Positions 43,789-53,639 are shown, numbered from the stretch's first letter. The stretch: 64,000 nt of DNA from Rhodobacter sp. (GCA_020637595.1 JACKKE010000012.1:48172-112171); one strand, 5' to 3'. A program made the numbers and translations. The notes: generated from the letters alone by a model not told the origin.

Positions 43789-44535
43789 ATGTCTCAGAAC
43801 CTGCCCCGGACCGATCCACGCCCCAAGGTGCGCCTCTATGTAGAGCAACCCCTTGGCCAAGGGCAACACATTGCCGTGTCGCAGGAACAGGTGCATTACC
43901 TGGGCAACGTCATGCGCATGAAACCCGGCGAGGCGGTGGCCCTGTTCAACGGCCGCGACGGCGAGTGGCGCGGCGTGCTGACGGCCCTGGCCAAGCGCGG
44001 TGGCGAGGCGGAGTGCGACGGTCAGACCGCACCGCAGCTGAACCCGCCCGACCTATGGCTGCTGTTCGCGCCAATCAAGAAGGCGCGCACCGATTTCATC
44101 GTGGAAAAGGCGGTCGAGATGGGCGCCGCGCGCATTCTGCCGGTGCAGACCGAGTTCACGAATTCCGAGCGCATCCGCCGCGACCGGCTGCAGGCGCATG
44201 CCGTCGAGGCCGCGGAACAATCGGGCGGCACCCATGTCCCCGGGGTGGCGGACCTGGCGCCCCTGGCCCGGGTGCTGGCCGACTGGCCCGAGGACCGCGT
44301 GTTGTGGTGGGCCGACGAGGGGCTTGCGGGCAGCGATCCGATCGCCGATCCCGCGCCCGCGCCTGCGGCGATCCTGATCGGCCCCGAAGGCGGCTTTTCG
44401 CCCACTGAGCGGGCGCGGCTCGCGGCCCTGCCCTTTGTGCGCCGCCTGTCTCTGGGTCCGCGGATCCTGCGCGCCGACACCGCCGCAGTCGCCGCGCTGA
44501 CGCTGTGGCAGGCGCGGCATGGCGACTGGGGCTGA
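43789..44535 (+). CDS. rsmE: 16S rRNA m3U1498 methyltransferase
   Basis: A 248-residue SPOUT methyltransferase. The N-terminal PUA-like part reads VSQEQVHYLGNVMRMKPGEA; the SAM-binding trefoil knot contains ARTDFIVEKAVEMGAARILP, GPEGGFSPTERARLAALPFV and LGPRILRADTAAVAAL. It methylates U1498 of 16S rRNA late in ribosome assembly. ATG 43789. A GNAT gene follows by 3 bases (GTG start), so the pair is probably cotranscribed. Confidence 0.93.
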   Translation: MSQNLPRTDPRPKVRLYVEQPLGQGQHIAVSQEQVHYLGNVMRMKPGEAVALFNGRDGEWRGVLTALAKRGGEAECDGQTAPQLNPPDLWLLFAPIKKARTDFIVEKAVEMGAARILPVQTEFTNSERIRRDRLQAHAVEAAEQSGGTHVPGVADLAPLARVLADWPEDRVLWWADEGLAGSDPIADPAPAPAAILIGPEGGFSPTERARLAALPFVRRLSLGPRILRADTAAVAALTLWQARHGDWG

Positions 44536-44538
44536 GCC

Positions 44539-45390
44539 GTGCTGCGCCCTGCGACCACCGCCGACCTGCCCGCGATCGAGGCCTTTCTGGCCGATCACGC
44601 CGAAAGCTCGATGTTCCTGCGGGCGAATCTGCGCTCGCACGGGCTAGGGCGCAGCGACTCGCCCTTTGCCATGCGGCTCATGCTCAGCCATCAGGGCCGG
44701 GTGCTCAGCGGGGTCTTCGGCGTCTCGGCGGGGGGCTACGCGCTGTGCCAGGCGCCCGAGGCCACACCCGACGACTGGAGCGACTTTGCCCATTGGCTGG
44801 AAGGCCGGAAGCTGGTCGCGATCAGCGGCGAGGCCCGGCAGATCGCGCAGGCCAAGCCCGCGCTGGGGCTCACACCCGTATCGCTGGCCCGCGACCTGAC
44901 TGAACCCCTCTACCGGCTGGACCTGAACGATCTCAGAGCCGACGCGCTGGCCCCGGGCCAACTGCGTCCACCCGCCGAGGGGGACCGCGCCCTGCTGCAC
45001 GACTGGTTCCGCGCCTATACGATCGAGATGATGGGCACCCCGCCCGATCGCGCCGAGGCCGAGGCGGCGGGGCAGGCCGACCGCGCCCTGAGCGGCGGCC
45101 AGATCCGGCTGCTGGAGCAAGGCGGCACCCCTGTTGCCATGACCGGCTTCAACGCCCCCCTGCCCGACATCGTGCAGGTCGGCGGCGTCTATACGCCCCC
45201 TGACGCCCGCAACCGCCGCCTCGCGCGCACCGCCGTCGCGCTCCATCTGGCCGAGGCCCGCGAACGGGGCATTCAGGTGGCGGTGCTCTTTGCCTCGGGT
45301 CCGCCGGCGTGCCGTGCCTATGAGGCGCTGGGGTTCCAGCGCATCGGCACCTATGGCGTGGCCATCCTGCGCGAGCCGCGCCATGCCTGA
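44539..45390 (+). CDS. GNAT family N-acetyltransferase
   Basis: A 283-residue protein with a GTG start 3 bases after rsmE. The C-terminal half has the acetyl-CoA fold: VQVGGVYTPPDARNRRLART (motif A, Q/R-x2-G/A turn degenerate), LAEARERGIQVAVLFAS and AYEALGFQRIGTYG. The N-terminal half (about 130 residues) may be a second, degenerate GNAT domain. The acceptor is unknown. Its end overlaps the start of a small membrane protein gene by 8 bases. Confidence 0.82.
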   Translation: MLRPATTADLPAIEAFLADHAESSMFLRANLRSHGLGRSDSPFAMRLMLSHQGRVLSGVFGVSAGGYALCQAPEATPDDWSDFAHWLEGRKLVAISGEARQIAQAKPALGLTPVSLARDLTEPLYRLDLNDLRADALAPGQLRPPAEGDRALLHDWFRAYTIEMMGTPPDRAEAEAAGQADRALSGGQIRLLEQGGTPVAMTGFNAPLPDIVQVGGVYTPPDARNRRLARTAVALHLAEARERGIQVAVLFASGPPACRAYEALGFQRIGTYGVAILREPRHA

Positions 45391-45898
45391 CTTCCTGCGC
45401 CCCGAGGCCCGCACCACCCTGTCCCGCTGGGCCGAGTCCGGCGCAGCACTGGCGCTGACGGCGGTCGGCCTGTGGTGGGGCTGGGCCGGGCTGGGGCTGG
45501 TGCGCTGGGGCGGCATCGTCCTGGCGCTGACGGGCGCCGCGCTGGCCTTTGGCGCGGTGCAGCGCGCGCGGTTCAACCGCCCCGGTCTGGCCCCCGGCAT
45601 CGTCGAACTCGACGAAGGCGAGATCCGCTATTTCGGCCCACGCGGCGGCGGGGTGCTGGCGCTCGACCGCATCGCCTCGCTGTCGATCAGCGCGGATCGC
45701 GGCTATTGGCTGGCGGAGTCGCTGGATGGCGAGATCCTGGTGATCCCCCGGGCGGCGCAGGGCAGCGAGGCGCTGTTCGACGCCTTTGCCGCTCTCCCCG
45801 GGCTGGGCATGGAAAAGCTGCTGCGCATTTCAGCACAGCCGCCCGCCGCGAATGCACGCACGATCTGGCGCCGACCGGCGCGCACCCTCTTGACTTGA
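45383..45898 (+). CDS. Membrane protein of unknown function
   Basis: A 171-residue protein with two adjacent hydrophobic segments near the N terminus (ALALTAVGLWWGWAGLG, about 22-38, and GGIVLALTGAALAFGAV) followed by a beta-rich cytoplasmic part (IVELDEGEIRYFGPRGGGVL; SISADRGYWLAESLDGEILV) that resembles the PH-like fold of small bacterial membrane proteins. It starts inside the GNAT stop region (8-base overlap), so translation is coupled. No function is known to me. Confidence 0.75.
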   Translation: MPDFLRPEARTTLSRWAESGAALALTAVGLWWGWAGLGLVRWGGIVLALTGAALAFGAVQRARFNRPGLAPGIVELDEGEIRYFGPRGGGVLALDRIASLSISADRGYWLAESLDGEILVIPRAAQGSEALFDAFAALPGLGMEKLLRISAQPPAANARTIWRRPARTLLT

Positions 45899-45952
45899 GC
45901 CGCCCCAAAAGACAGGTCTGAGTTTCAAGAACCCAGCCCGGAGCCAAGCGAC

Positions 45953-47323
45953 ATGTCCATCCCCCAGTCCGGCGGCGGGCCGATCGAGAACCGCAACCAG
46001 CTGGCCGAATACCTCGAATCGGGCTGCAAACCTGTCGAAGACTGGCGCATCGGCACCGAGCACGAGAAATTCGGCTATATCAAGGATACGCTGAAGCCGC
46101 TGCCCTATGAGGGGCCGGCCTCGATCAAGGCAATGCTGGAGGGGTTGCGCGACCGCTTTGGCTGGCAGCCGGTGCTGGAAGGCGACAACCTGATCGGCCT
46201 GACCCAGGGCGGCGCGAATGTCAGCCTGGAGCCCGGCGGTCAGCTGGAGCTGTCCGGTGCGCCGCTGGAGACGATCCACCAGACCTGCGACGAGGTGAAC
46301 GAGCACCTGCGCGAGGTCAAGACGCTGGCCGACGAGATGGGCGCGGGCTTCATCGGGCTGGGCGCGGCGCCGATCTGGTCGCATGCGGAAATGCCGATGA
46401 TGCCCAAGGGGCGCTATCGGCTGATGACCGGCTATATGGACAAGGTCGGCACTCACGGCACGCAGATGATGTATCGCACCTGCACCGTGCAGGTGAACCT
46501 CGACTTCGCGTCCGAGGCCGACATGGTGAAGAAGCTGCGCGTCTCGCTGGCGCTGCAGCCGCTGGCGACCGCGCTGTTCGCCAACTCGCCGTTCTTTGAC
46601 GGCAAGCCCAACGGGCACAAGTCCTGGCGCTCGCGCATCTGGCGCAGCCTCGACGACGCGCGCACCGGCACCCTGCCCTTCGCCTTCGAGGATGGCATGG
46701 GGTTCGAACGCTATGTGGATTACGCGCTCGATGTGCCGATGTATTTCGTCTACCGCGACGGCAAGTATATCGACGCGCTGGGGATGTCGTTCCGCGACTT
46801 TCTGGACGGAAGGCTGCCGGCGCTGCCCGGCGAGGTGCCGACGCTCAGCGATTGGGCCGACCACCTGACGACGATCTTCCCCGAAGCGCGGCTGAAGAAA
46901 TACCTGGAGATGCGCGGCGCCGACGGTGGCCAGTGGCGCCGCCTCTGCGCGCTGCCGGCGCTGTGGGTCGGGCTGCTTTATGACCAGTCGTCGCTGGATG
47001 CGGCCTGGGATCTGGTCAAGGACTGGGACGCGGAAACCCGCGAGGCATTGCGCGTCGCGGCCTCGGTCGACGGGCTGCAGGCGAAAACCCACGGCGTCGA
47101 CATGCTGACGCTGGCGCGCCAGGCGATCGACATCGCCGAGGCCGGCCTGAAGGCACGCGGGCGTCCTGGCTCGGGCGGGCTGGTGCCCGACGAGACGCAT
47201 TTCCTCAACGCGCTCAAGGACAGCATCGAGACCGGCCATGCCCCGGCGGATGAGCTGCTGGAGCGGTATAACGGTCCGTGGAACGGGGATCTGACGCGGA
47301 TCTACAAGGATTTCAGTTACTGA
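45953..47323 (+). CDS. gshA: Glutamate-cysteine ligase (plant/alphaproteobacterial type)
   Basis: A 456-residue GCS2-type ligase making gamma-glutamylcysteine, the first step of glutathione. Recognised segments are EHEKFGYIKDTLKPLPYEG (substrate start), EPGGQLELSGAPLETIHQTC, MMYRTCTVQVNLDF and RYVDYALDVPMYFVYRDGKY. The cysteine residues and length are typical for the plant-like family found in alphaproteobacteria, unlike E. coli GshA. It is followed by a strong bidirectional terminator and converges on the DEAD-box gene. Confidence 0.94.
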   Translation: MSIPQSGGGPIENRNQLAEYLESGCKPVEDWRIGTEHEKFGYIKDTLKPLPYEGPASIKAMLEGLRDRFGWQPVLEGDNLIGLTQGGANVSLEPGGQLELSGAPLETIHQTCDEVNEHLREVKTLADEMGAGFIGLGAAPIWSHAEMPMMPKGRYRLMTGYMDKVGTHGTQMMYRTCTVQVNLDFASEADMVKKLRVSLALQPLATALFANSPFFDGKPNGHKSWRSRIWRSLDDARTGTLPFAFEDGMGFERYVDYALDVPMYFVYRDGKYIDALGMSFRDFLDGRLPALPGEVPTLSDWADHLTTIFPEARLKKYLEMRGADGGQWRRLCALPALWVGLLYDQSSLDAAWDLVKDWDAETREALRVAASVDGLQAKTHGVDMLTLARQAIDIAEAGLKARGRPGSGGLVPDETHFLNALKDSIETGHAPADELLERYNGPWNGDLTRIYKDFSY

Positions 47324-47342
47324 GACCCTGACGCGGGAAACA

Positions 47343-47370
47343 AAAAGGGCGGCCCCGGGGCCGCCCTTTT
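47343..47370. terminator. Bidirectional Rho-independent terminator
   Basis: AAAAGGGCGGCCCC directly followed by GGGGCCGCCCTTTT is a perfect 28-base palindrome between the convergent gshA and DEAD-box helicase genes. Either strand ends with T residues. Confidence 0.88.
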
Positions 47371-47400
47371 GCGATCGGTCAGGCTGCCGGTCAGGCTGCG

Positions 47401-48897
47401 TCAGCCCGCCTTGCGGGTGCGAAACTCGCGCATCAGGAAATCGGGAACATGGTCGCCCATGCCGACCACCGGCGCCTCGTCGCGGCCGCCGCGGTCACGA
47501 CGGCTGCGGCTGTTGCCCCGCTTGTCGTCGCGCTTCTCCTCGCGGCGCTCTTCGCGCACCGGGGTTTCGGCAACGGGGGCCTCGACCGCTTCGACGACCT
47601 CGACGACCGGGGCCTCGGCAGGCGTTTCCTCCGGCTTCTCGCGCCGCGGACGCTCGCTGTCGCTCTTGCGGCGACGGTCGCTGCGCTCGCCGCGGGCGGG
47701 ACGGTCGGAGCGGTCGCGCTTGCCCTCGGGGCGGGCCGCGTCGTCAAAGCCCTCGGGGGCCTCGCCGCGCGGCAGTTGCTTTTGCAGAAGCGACTCGATG
47801 GCGCTCAGATACTTGTCATCCGAGGGCGTGGCGATGGTGAAGGCCTTGCCCAGACGCCCCGCGCGGCCGGTGCGGCCGATGCGGTGAACATAGTCCTCGG
47901 AATGCGAGGGCACGTCGAAGTTGAACACATGGCTGACCGCCGGAATGTCCAGCCCGCGCGCCGCCACGTCGGACGCCACCAACAGCCGCACGGTGCCATC
48001 GCGGAACCCGTCCAGCGTCTTCATCCGCACCGACTGGTCCAGATCGCCGTGGATCGGCGAGGCGTTGAACCCGTGCGATTTCAGCGATTTCGCCACCACA
48101 TCGACGTCGATCTTGCGGTTGCAGAAGATGATCGCGTTCGAACAGGCCTCGCCCTCGGCGCGGATCAGCTTGCGCAGCAGCTCGCGCTTTTCGGTAAAGG
48201 TGCGGTCCTTGCGGCTCGGCTTCAGCTCGACCAGCACCTGGGTGATGGTCTCGGCGGTGGTGGCCTGACGCGCGACCTCGATCCGGGCCGGGTTCGACAG
48301 GAACATGTTGGTGATGCGCTCGATCTCGGGCGCCATCGTCGCCGAGAAGAACAGCGTCTGCCGGGTGAAGGGCGTCAGCTGGAAGATGCGCTCGATATCC
48401 GGGATAAAGCCCATGTCGAGCATCCGGTCGGCCTCGTCGACCACCATCACCTCGACACCGGTCAACAGCAGCTTGCCGCGCTCGAAATGGTCCAGCAGGC
48501 GGCCGGGGGTGGCGATCAGCACGTCCACGCCGCGGTCGATCAGCTTGTCCTGCTCGGCAAAGGACACACCGCCGATCAGCAGCGCCTTGGTCAGCTTGGT
48601 GTGCTTGGCGTAGGTGTCGAAATTCTCGGCCACCTGGGCGGCCAATTCGCGCGTCGGCGCCAGCACCAGCGAGCGCGGCATCCGCGCCCGGGCCCGGCCG
48701 CGCGACAGGCGCGTGATCAACGGCAGCGTGAACGACGCCGTCTTGCCGGTGCCGGTCTGGGCGATGCCCAGCACGTCGCGGCCTTCAAGCGCGAAGGGGA
48801 TCGCCTGCGCCTGGATCGGGGTGGGGGTCTCGTAGCCCGCTTCGGCCACGGCTTTCAGGACCTTGGGGTCCAGTTTCAGGTCGGAAAACTTGGTCAT
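47401..48897 (-). CDS. DEAD-box RNA helicase (RhlE-like)
   Basis: The product is 498 residues with all helicase motifs: Q motif YETPTPIQAQAIPFALEGRD, AQTGTGKTASF (I), PTRELAAQ (Ia), VDEADRMLDMG (II), FSATM (III), HGDLDQSVR and VASDVAARGLDIP (IV-V), HRIGRTGRAGR (VI). The C-terminal tail of about 130 residues is rich in arginine, glutamate and alternating charge (RSRRDRGGRDE), typical of RhlE-type RNA chaperones used in cold adaptation and RNA decay. Only bases 48898-49227 separate it from the divergent GGDEF gene, so its promoter shares that region. Confidence 0.92.
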   Translation of the reverse strand: MTKFSDLKLDPKVLKAVAEAGYETPTPIQAQAIPFALEGRDVLGIAQTGTGKTASFTLPLITRLSRGRARARMPRSLVLAPTRELAAQVAENFDTYAKHTKLTKALLIGGVSFAEQDKLIDRGVDVLIATPGRLLDHFERGKLLLTGVEVMVVDEADRMLDMGFIPDIERIFQLTPFTRQTLFFSATMAPEIERITNMFLSNPARIEVARQATTAETITQVLVELKPSRKDRTFTEKRELLRKLIRAEGEACSNAIIFCNRKIDVDVVAKSLKSHGFNASPIHGDLDQSVRMKTLDGFRDGTVRLLVASDVAARGLDIPAVSHVFNFDVPSHSEDYVHRIGRTGRAGRLGKAFTIATPSDDKYLSAIESLLQKQLPRGEAPEGFDDAARPEGKRDRSDRPARGERSDRRRKSDSERPRREKPEETPAEAPVVEVVEAVEAPVAETPVREERREEKRDDKRGNSRSRRDRGGRDEAPVVGMGDHVPDFLMREFRTRKAG

Positions 48898-49069
48898 GCA
48901 CGTCCGTCTGTTGCGGCATCGGGCCGCAAGGGGTGATGGGACGCCTGCCTTCGCGCCCCGGCATCGGTCAGTCGGACCCGGGGCCGCCAGAACGGGCAGC
49001 AGGATCGGGCCGATGGCGCGCCCTAGCGCAAAAGCGGGCGCGGGTCAATCTTTGCGCGCCATTCCCCCG

Positions 49070-49086
49070 GATTCCGCGGCGGAATC
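49070..49086. promoter_or_regulatory. 17-base perfect dyad, candidate operator
   Basis: GATTCCGC-g-GCGGAATC, an 8-bp perfect inverted repeat with a one-base centre, 141 bases before the GGDEF ATG and 38 bases from the CtrA-type site. No follow-on T run, so it is not a terminator. The binding protein is unknown. Confidence 0.45.
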
Positions 49087-49124
49087 GGGCGAAAATGGGG
49101 CCGGATTGCCGCGGCTCGCCTTGG

Positions 49125-49139
49125 TTAATCCGCAATTAA
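49125..49139 (+). promoter_or_regulatory. CtrA binding site, full consensus
   Basis: TTAA-tccgcaa-TTAA, followed by C, matches the alphaproteobacterial CtrA consensus TTAA-N7-TTAA exactly. It also lies inside a dyad GGTTAAT-ccgca-ATTAACC (49123-49141). It is 88 bases before the GGDEF ATG at 49228. Confidence 0.65.
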
Positions 49140-49227
49140 CCACGCTTTTGCCCCGGACCTTCCCAAAGCCGGACGCATTCGAGGCCCAGAACGGGGACAA
49201 CCGCGATTGCCGCGAAGGACTGTCCCG

Positions 49228-50112
49228 ATGAACGCCCGCGCATCATTCGACGCCCACGACTATGACGCCGTCACCGCGGCCGAGGCCTCCTCTATGATCC
49301 ATACCCCGATCCAAGCCGCCCTCCCCGCCCCCGCGCAATTCGCCGCGGTCACCGACCTGATCAAGTCGGTGTTCCACGTCCCCGCCGTGGCGGTCGCGCT
49401 GCATGGCCAGCCGGCGAATGCCGAGGGGGGCGTCTATCGCTCGTTCCTGGAAATCCCGCTGATCAACGAAGACGAGGTGATCGGCACCCTGCGCATCCTC
49501 GACACCGCCGAGCGCGAGTTTTCGGACCGTGACTGCCAGCTGCTCGAAGGTTTCGCCAAGCTGGTGGCGGATCAGGTCGAACTCTGGGCCGAAGCCAGCC
49601 GCGACGTGCTGACCGGGGCGATGACCCGCCGCGCCTTTTCCGACACCCTGCGCAAGACCTTCGCGGCACGGGCCCGCAACCAGGGCAAGGCCGCGCTGGT
49701 GCTGTTCGACCTCGACCATTTCAAGCGCGTCAACGACACCTGGGGCCATGCCGCCGGTGATGCGGTGCTCAAGGCGGTCTCGCGCACCGTGCTGCGCGAA
49801 CTGCGCGTCGAAGACAGCTTTGGCCGGGTCGGCGGCGAGGAATTCGCGATCATGGTGGCCAATGCCGATGCCCGGACCGCAGCCGAGGTCGCGGACCGCG
49901 TGCGCCGGGCGATCGAGGCGACGGTGATCCCGGGCTTCGAACATATCAACGTCACCTCGAGCTTTGGCGTGGCCGAGGCCACCGACAGCCTGGTCGACGT
50001 CGAGGACTGGACCGACCGCGCCGATGGCCAGCTCTACGAGGCCAAGGCCAATGGCCGCAACCGGGTCTGCATCGCCCACGAGGATCACGCCCCCAGGGCA
50101 ATGGTCAACTGA
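49228..50112 (+). CDS. Diguanylate cyclase (GGDEF domain)
   Basis: A 294-residue protein. The C-terminal GGDEF domain carries the active-site RVGGEEF (GGEEF at 202-206), the nucleotide-binding FDLDHFKRVNDTWGHAAGD (160-178) and an inhibitory I-site RVED (193-196) five residues before it, so it should make cyclic di-GMP and be product-inhibited. The N terminus (about 35-120) looks like a short GAF-type sensor with FLEIPLINEDEVIGTLRILD. ATG 49228 is used; a TTG at 49207 is in frame. Upstream CtrA-type site suggests cell-cycle or motility control. Confidence 0.92.
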   Translation: MNARASFDAHDYDAVTAAEASSMIHTPIQAALPAPAQFAAVTDLIKSVFHVPAVAVALHGQPANAEGGVYRSFLEIPLINEDEVIGTLRILDTAEREFSDRDCQLLEGFAKLVADQVELWAEASRDVLTGAMTRRAFSDTLRKTFAARARNQGKAALVLFDLDHFKRVNDTWGHAAGDAVLKAVSRTVLRELRVEDSFGRVGGEEFAIMVANADARTAAEVADRVRRAIEATVIPGFEHINVTSSFGVAEATDSLVDVEDWTDRADGQLYEAKANGRNRVCIAHEDHAPRAMVN

Positions 50113-50143
50113 CCCGGACCATCCAACGCACACGGCAGCGACC

Positions 50144-50168
50144 GAACGGCCCCCTCGCGGGGCCGTTC
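50144..50168 (+). terminator. Terminator of the GGDEF gene
   Basis: GAACGGCCCC-ctcgc-GGGGCCGTTC, a 10-bp perfect stem, followed by GC then TTTT (50171-50174). It ends 5 bases before the small-protein promoter motif at 50179. Confidence 0.82.
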
Positions 50169-50178
50169 GCTTTTGTTT

Positions 50179-50209
50179 GAACCAGGGACGCGGGATTCAC
50201 GACAGACGG
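50179..50209 (+). promoter_or_regulatory. GAACC-N16-CGACAGACGG promoter-like motif
   Basis: GAACC (50179-50183, preceded by TTT) and CGACAGACGG (50200-50209) are exactly 16 bases apart and 23 bases before the ATG at 50233. The motif has the same blocks and spacing as that at 15721, which differs by one base in the second block. Confidence 0.6.
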
Positions 50210-50232
50210 AAAACCAGCCAGGGGAGTTCCCG

Positions 50233-50439
50233 ATGATCCGCCTCGTCCTCGCCTTCGCCGTCACCGCCAGCGTCACAACCCTCGCCACAACCGCCGGGGC
50301 CGCGAACTGGTTCAACGACATCATCGTTTCCAGCGTCGTCGCCCCGCACCCCAACGGCGCGCCCCGACTGTCCGGGATCCCCGACGGCAGTTCGAACACA
50401 ACGATGCGTAGCCAGGGCACGCATCGCCGCCGTCACTGA
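50233..50439 (+). CDS. Small secreted protein (68 aa)
   Basis: Signal peptide MIRLVLAFAVTASVTTLATT with cleavage near AGA-A. The mature part of about 45 residues is rich in proline, serine and asparagine and ends in an arginine/histidine cluster (SQGTHRRRH). There are no cysteines. GGGGAG precedes the ATG. It shares its promoter motif with the small secreted protein gene at 15784. Another small secreted protein gene follows 73 bases later and may be in the same transcript. Function unknown. Confidence 0.65.
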   Translation: MIRLVLAFAVTASVTTLATTAGAANWFNDIIVSSVVAPHPNGAPRLSGIPDGSSNTTMRSQGTHRRRH

Positions 50440-50512
50440 TCGCGACGCTTGATCCGCCGCCACCGGCACCGACGGATACCCGCCCGTCCCCCGACCCGCA
50501 AAGGCCGCCGCC

Positions 50513-50728
50513 ATGTCCCACGCCCTGCTCGCCCTGACCCTCGCCGCCACGCTGTTGCTCAACGGCTCGATGGCGCTGGCAACGATGCCGACCCCCTGCG
50601 CGCCCCCGGGCACCGGGGTCTGCGCCGTGCCACTGCGGATGATGACCCCGCCACCGCCACGCCCGCTCGACCTGATGGCACGCCACCAACGGGCTGCTCC
50701 GGTGGTCTTTCTGACGGCCGCCCGCTGA
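50513..50728 (+). CDS. Small secreted protein (71 aa)
   Basis: A 71-residue product with a signal peptide (MSHALLALTLAATLLLNGSM, cleavage near ALA-T) and a proline-rich mature part (PTPCAPPGTGVCAVPLRMMT) with two cysteines eight residues apart that could form a disulfide. Codon use is normal for the genome. The start is decided by the signal peptide, not a strong RBS. It is probably cotranscribed with the 68-residue protein gene upstream; prfC follows. Function unknown. Confidence 0.55.
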   Translation: MSHALLALTLAATLLLNGSMALATMPTPCAPPGTGVCAVPLRMMTPPPPRPLDLMARHQRAAPVVFLTAAR

Positions 50729-50779
50729 TCCCCGCGGCGGCCAGTGGACAGCCCGCACGCTTTCGGCTATCCGCGCGCC

Positions 50780-52378
<1,599 letters not shown>

Positions 52379-52399
52379 CCCTCGGGTCAGGCTGCTCCC

Positions 52400-53002
52400 T
52401 TATCCCCCGGCCAGCGCCCAGACCCCCAAGCCCACCAGCATCACCGCCGAGGCTCGTGACACCAGCCGCGCAAAGCCGGGCGGCAGCCGATGCCGGGTCA
52501 GCGCGACCGCGCCCGACAGCACCGCCCACCAAGCCAGCGAGCCCAGGAACACGCCCGCAACCGCCGTCGCCGCCGCTGCTGCCCCGGGTTCCTCGGCCAG
52601 GCCCAGCCCCGCGAACATCGCCACGAAACTGAGGATCGTCGACGGGTTGGCGATGGTCAGCGCAAAGGTGGCGCCCGCCGTGGCGATCAAGGTCCGCGCG
52701 CTGGCGCGGGCCGGGGTCACCTCGCGCGCGGGGGTCAGCCAGCCCTTGACCCCCAGCCCGATCAGCAGCACCCCGCCGATCAGCCGCACCCAGTCCAGCC
52801 CGCCGTCCAGCCCGCCAGCCAGCGCGGCAAACCCGAACGCCGCCGCGGCGGCATAGGCGGCATCCGCCAGCGCCGTGCCAAGGCCCCCGGCAAACCCGGC
52901 GGCGAACCCCGATTGCAACGTGCGCGCGATGCACAGCGCACCGATCGGTCCCAGCGGTGCGGCAATCGCCAGTCCCAGCAGCATCGCCTTCAGAAACAGC
53001 AT
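52400..53002 (-). CDS. LysE family amino acid exporter
   Basis: A 200-residue membrane protein with about six helices: LGLAIAAPLGPIGALCIART (the LysE APxGP turn), LGTALADAAYAAAAAFGFAA, LTIANPSTILSFVAMFAGLG (NPxTIL) and RASAVMLVGLGVWALAGG. It would export amino acids. Its ATG overlaps the stop of the adjacent Lrp-type regulator gene (TCA/CAT at 53000-53004), giving a coupled regulator-exporter pair. Export of the amino acid sensed by the regulator is a reasonable inference. It ends 21 bases after prfC, without a visible terminator. Confidence 0.88.
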   Translation of the reverse strand: MLFLKAMLLGLAIAAPLGPIGALCIARTLQSGFAAGFAGGLGTALADAAYAAAAAFGFAALAGGLDGGLDWVRLIGGVLLIGLGVKGWLTPAREVTPARASARTLIATAGATFALTIANPSTILSFVAMFAGLGLAEEPGAAAAATAVAGVFLGSLAWWAVLSGAVALTRHRLPPGFARLVSRASAVMLVGLGVWALAGG

Positions 53003-53457
53003 CACGCCCCCCGCGGCACACAGGCGCCCGGCACCGGCGAGGACAGGGCCAACATCGTCTCGGACCGCGCCACGAAGCCCGCCGCTTTGAGACCCGTCAG
53101 AAATGCCTCGACCGAAGCCAGCGAACCCACGCGAATCTTGAGCAGATACGACCAGGGCCCGGTGACATGGTGGCATTCCTCGATATCGGAATGCGACGCG
53201 GCATAGTCGCGAAAAGCCGCCTCGTCCCCGCGCTCGGGAAGGGCGATCCAGACAAAGGCCAGGATCGGCAATGCCCGCGCCTCAGGGTCGGTATCGACCG
53301 TGAACCGCCGAACAATCCCCTGCCCGTTCAGCCGCCGGATTCGTTCGTTGACGGCCGAGGGCGACAGCCCGACATGCGCGCCGATATCCGCCAGTGCGCG
53401 ACGCGCGTCCGCGGCCAGAAGACCGATTATTTTGCCGTCGATATCGTCCATTGCCAT
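53002..53457 (-). CDS. Lrp/AsnC family transcriptional regulator
   Basis: A 151-residue protein. Helix-turn-helix ALADIGAHVGLSPSAVNERI then RRLNGQGIVRRFTVDTDPEA, followed by the RAM ligand-binding domain (IEECHHVTGPWSYLLKIRVG, SLASVEAFLTGLKAAGFVAR). Lrp proteins bind amino acids and form octamers. The start is M1 (53457) or M3 (53451). It is the first gene of the pair with LysE and probably regulates it. Just upstream is an AT-rich, weakly palindromic stretch. Confidence 0.9.
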   Translation of the reverse strand: MAMDDIDGKIIGLLAADARRALADIGAHVGLSPSAVNERIRRLNGQGIVRRFTVDTDPEARALPILAFVWIALPERGDEAAFRDYAASHSDIEECHHVTGPWSYLLKIRVGSLASVEAFLTGLKAAGFVARSETMLALSSPVPGACVPRGA

Positions 53458-53477
53458 ATTATTTTTTGTATATTATG
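53455..53477. promoter_or_regulatory. AT-rich imperfect dyad, possible Lrp operator
   Basis: CATATTAT and ATATTATG flank a T-rich centre at the Lrp gene start (53455-53477). The halves match in about six of eight positions. Such AT-rich dyads are typical of Lrp-family autoregulation, but this is weak evidence. Confidence 0.3.
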
Positions 53478-53565
53478 ATTCTTTCTGGCTATTTTACGGC
53501 TTCACGCTGCAAGAGCAAGCCACTCTTGCCCTCTTGCCCGCAAGGCGCTATCTCGGGGGAACCTG

Positions 53566-53639
53566 GCGGGTATGGTGTAGTGGTAGCGCCTCAGCCTTCC
53601 AAGCTGATGGGGCGGGTTCGATTCCCGCTACCCGCTCCA
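53566..53639 (+). tRNA. tRNA-Gly(TCC)
   Basis: A 74-base tRNA: acceptor GCGGGTA pairs with TACCCGC (53629-53635), the D arm is GTGTAGTGGTAGC, the anticodon loop CTTCCAA has anticodon TCC, and the T arm GCGGGTTCGATTCCCGC pairs exactly. CCA is encoded (53637-53639). Confidence 0.95.

Larger units (their letters stand above)
48898..49227. other. Intergenic region with CtrA-type site and second dyad
   Basis: This 330-base gap separates the divergent DEAD-box and GGDEF genes. It contains no gene I can support. Two ordered signals stand out: a 17-base dyad at 49070-49086 and a TTAA-N7-TTAA site at 49125-49139, both nearer the GGDEF start. Confidence 0.7.

Noticed and set aside
47343..47370. Palindrome as a recombination (dif) site near xerC
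   Set aside because: It is a GC-rich A/T-flanked terminator, far from xerC, and lacks the dif-like arms.
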